From NCBI RefSeq assembly GCF_014359955.1, contig NZ_JACIYL010000232.1:1-5646 (forward strand): DNA of 5,646 nucleotides, in the 5' to 3' direction. Origin of the DNA: Thermogutta sp. GTDB taxonomy: Bacteria; Planctomycetota; Planctomycetia; Pirellulales; Thermoguttaceae. The notes under the pieces are model-generated. The model was not told where the DNA came from, searched no databases, and worked only from the letters and a program-made list of their open reading frames with translations. Both the position numbers and the translations under genes were made by a program. Of this stretch, positions 5,252 to 5,646 are shown one piece after another (position 1 is the stretch's first letter; each line of letters starts with the position of its first letter).

Positions 5252-5646
5252 TTATGAGGCAGCCGAATCATTGGGCAGCGTGTCGAGGGGAAAGATGTCG
5301 AGTTTTTCCGTGAACGGTACCGGTTTGCGCACGTCATTATTGAATTTGGAGTCCACATATACAAGACGTGCGCCCTTGGGCGCTGCCAGGGCCCAGGCAA
5401 TGCTCATGGTCTTTTTGCCCGGCGTCACATCGATGACCAGCGAGTGGGGGTCATCACCCTGGAGTAATTCGGCCGCGAGCCTGCGAAATCGGGAGACAAG
5501 GTCCTGCAAACCACCATCCGGAAAGGCTTTGACGTGAGGCTGCGGTGAGCCAAGTTGTTTTTGAATTTCGGGGGACTTGAGCCATTCTTCGACTTCGATG
5601 GCCAGGTTTCGATATTTTTCATTTGCAGTATGAAGAACCAAGGATG
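5252..5646 (-). CDS. CARF-like protein, C-terminal part, 5' partial
   Basis: The frame is open from the right edge to TAA 5254-5252, giving about 130 visible residues. A TTG at 5641-5639 is a possible start but has no visible support, and the frame continues past it, so I treat the gene as truncated by the window. Counting from that TTG: a strand with VLHTANEKYRN (2-12), a helix AIEVEEWLKS, a helix GGLQDLVSRFRRLAAELL (43-60), strand LVID, then D71-V-T-P-G-K-K-T-M79-S followed by helix IAWALAAP, strand ARLVYVDS (91-98), and a short tail. Known of the family: CARF domains of CRISPR ancillary proteins (Card1/Can2-like, TIGR02710-like, Csx1/Csm6) have D/N-x-T-G-G-T/K-K-x-M at the cyclic oligoadenylate site. 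Here Pro replaces the first Gly. Inference: this is the latter part of a CARF-like Rossmann domain lying at the protein's C-terminus, with no effector domain after it. What lies N-terminal is unseen; another Rossmann-type protein is possible. Confidence 0.5.
   Translation of the reverse strand, partial: SLVLHTANEKYRNLAIEVEEWLKSPEIQKQLGSPQPHVKAFPDGGLQDLVSRFRRLAAELLQGDDPHSLVIDVTPGKKTMSIAWALAAPKGARLVYVDSKFNNDVRKPVPFTEKLDIFPLDTLPNDSAAS

Overview
The window reads as a piece of a GC-rich bacterial chromosome with widely spaced single genes. The best guess is a member of the Planctomycetota, possibly Pirellulales/Thermoguttaceae. This is an inference from four things: an exported sulfatase with a C-terminal all-beta extension, a lone STAS protein of the 'LNSxxxG' type, a short-form ThiC, and intergenic 28-nt palindromes built on GTAGGGGC/ATTCATGAAT. 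No rRNA or other taxonomic marker is present.

Layout from left to right: (1) 2-448 (+), 3' part of a YraN/UPF0102 nuclease-fold gene that begins outside the window. (2) A convergent junction (449-567) with a bidirectional intrinsic terminator at 448-475. (3) 568-948 (-), a small stand-alone STAS-domain protein. (4) 949-1811, about 860 bases with no credible gene but rich in repeats: two 28-nt palindromes whose translation gives the spurious 'VGAIHE.PL' peptide, a 7-bp hairpin, and three 15-bp tandem units. (5) 1839-3551 (+), a complete 570-residue secreted sulfatase. (6) 3596-4930 (-), a complete short-form thiC (phosphomethylpyrimidine synthase), convergent with the sulfatase and 44 bases from it. 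(7) 4931-5251, the thiC leader, without a recognisable TPP riboswitch. (8) 5252-5646 (-), the C-terminal part of a protein with a CARF-like segment (D-V-T-P-G-K-K-T-M-S followed by LVYVDS), running off the right edge.

The genes do not form one pathway. They are a nuclease-fold housekeeping protein, a possible regulator, an exported catabolic enzyme and a thiamin biosynthesis enzyme, each apparently its own transcription unit. The item most likely to belong to a larger system is the CARF-like fragment at the right edge. It hints at a CRISPR type III or other cyclic-nucleotide-signalling locus just outside the window, but only the tail of that protein can be seen.
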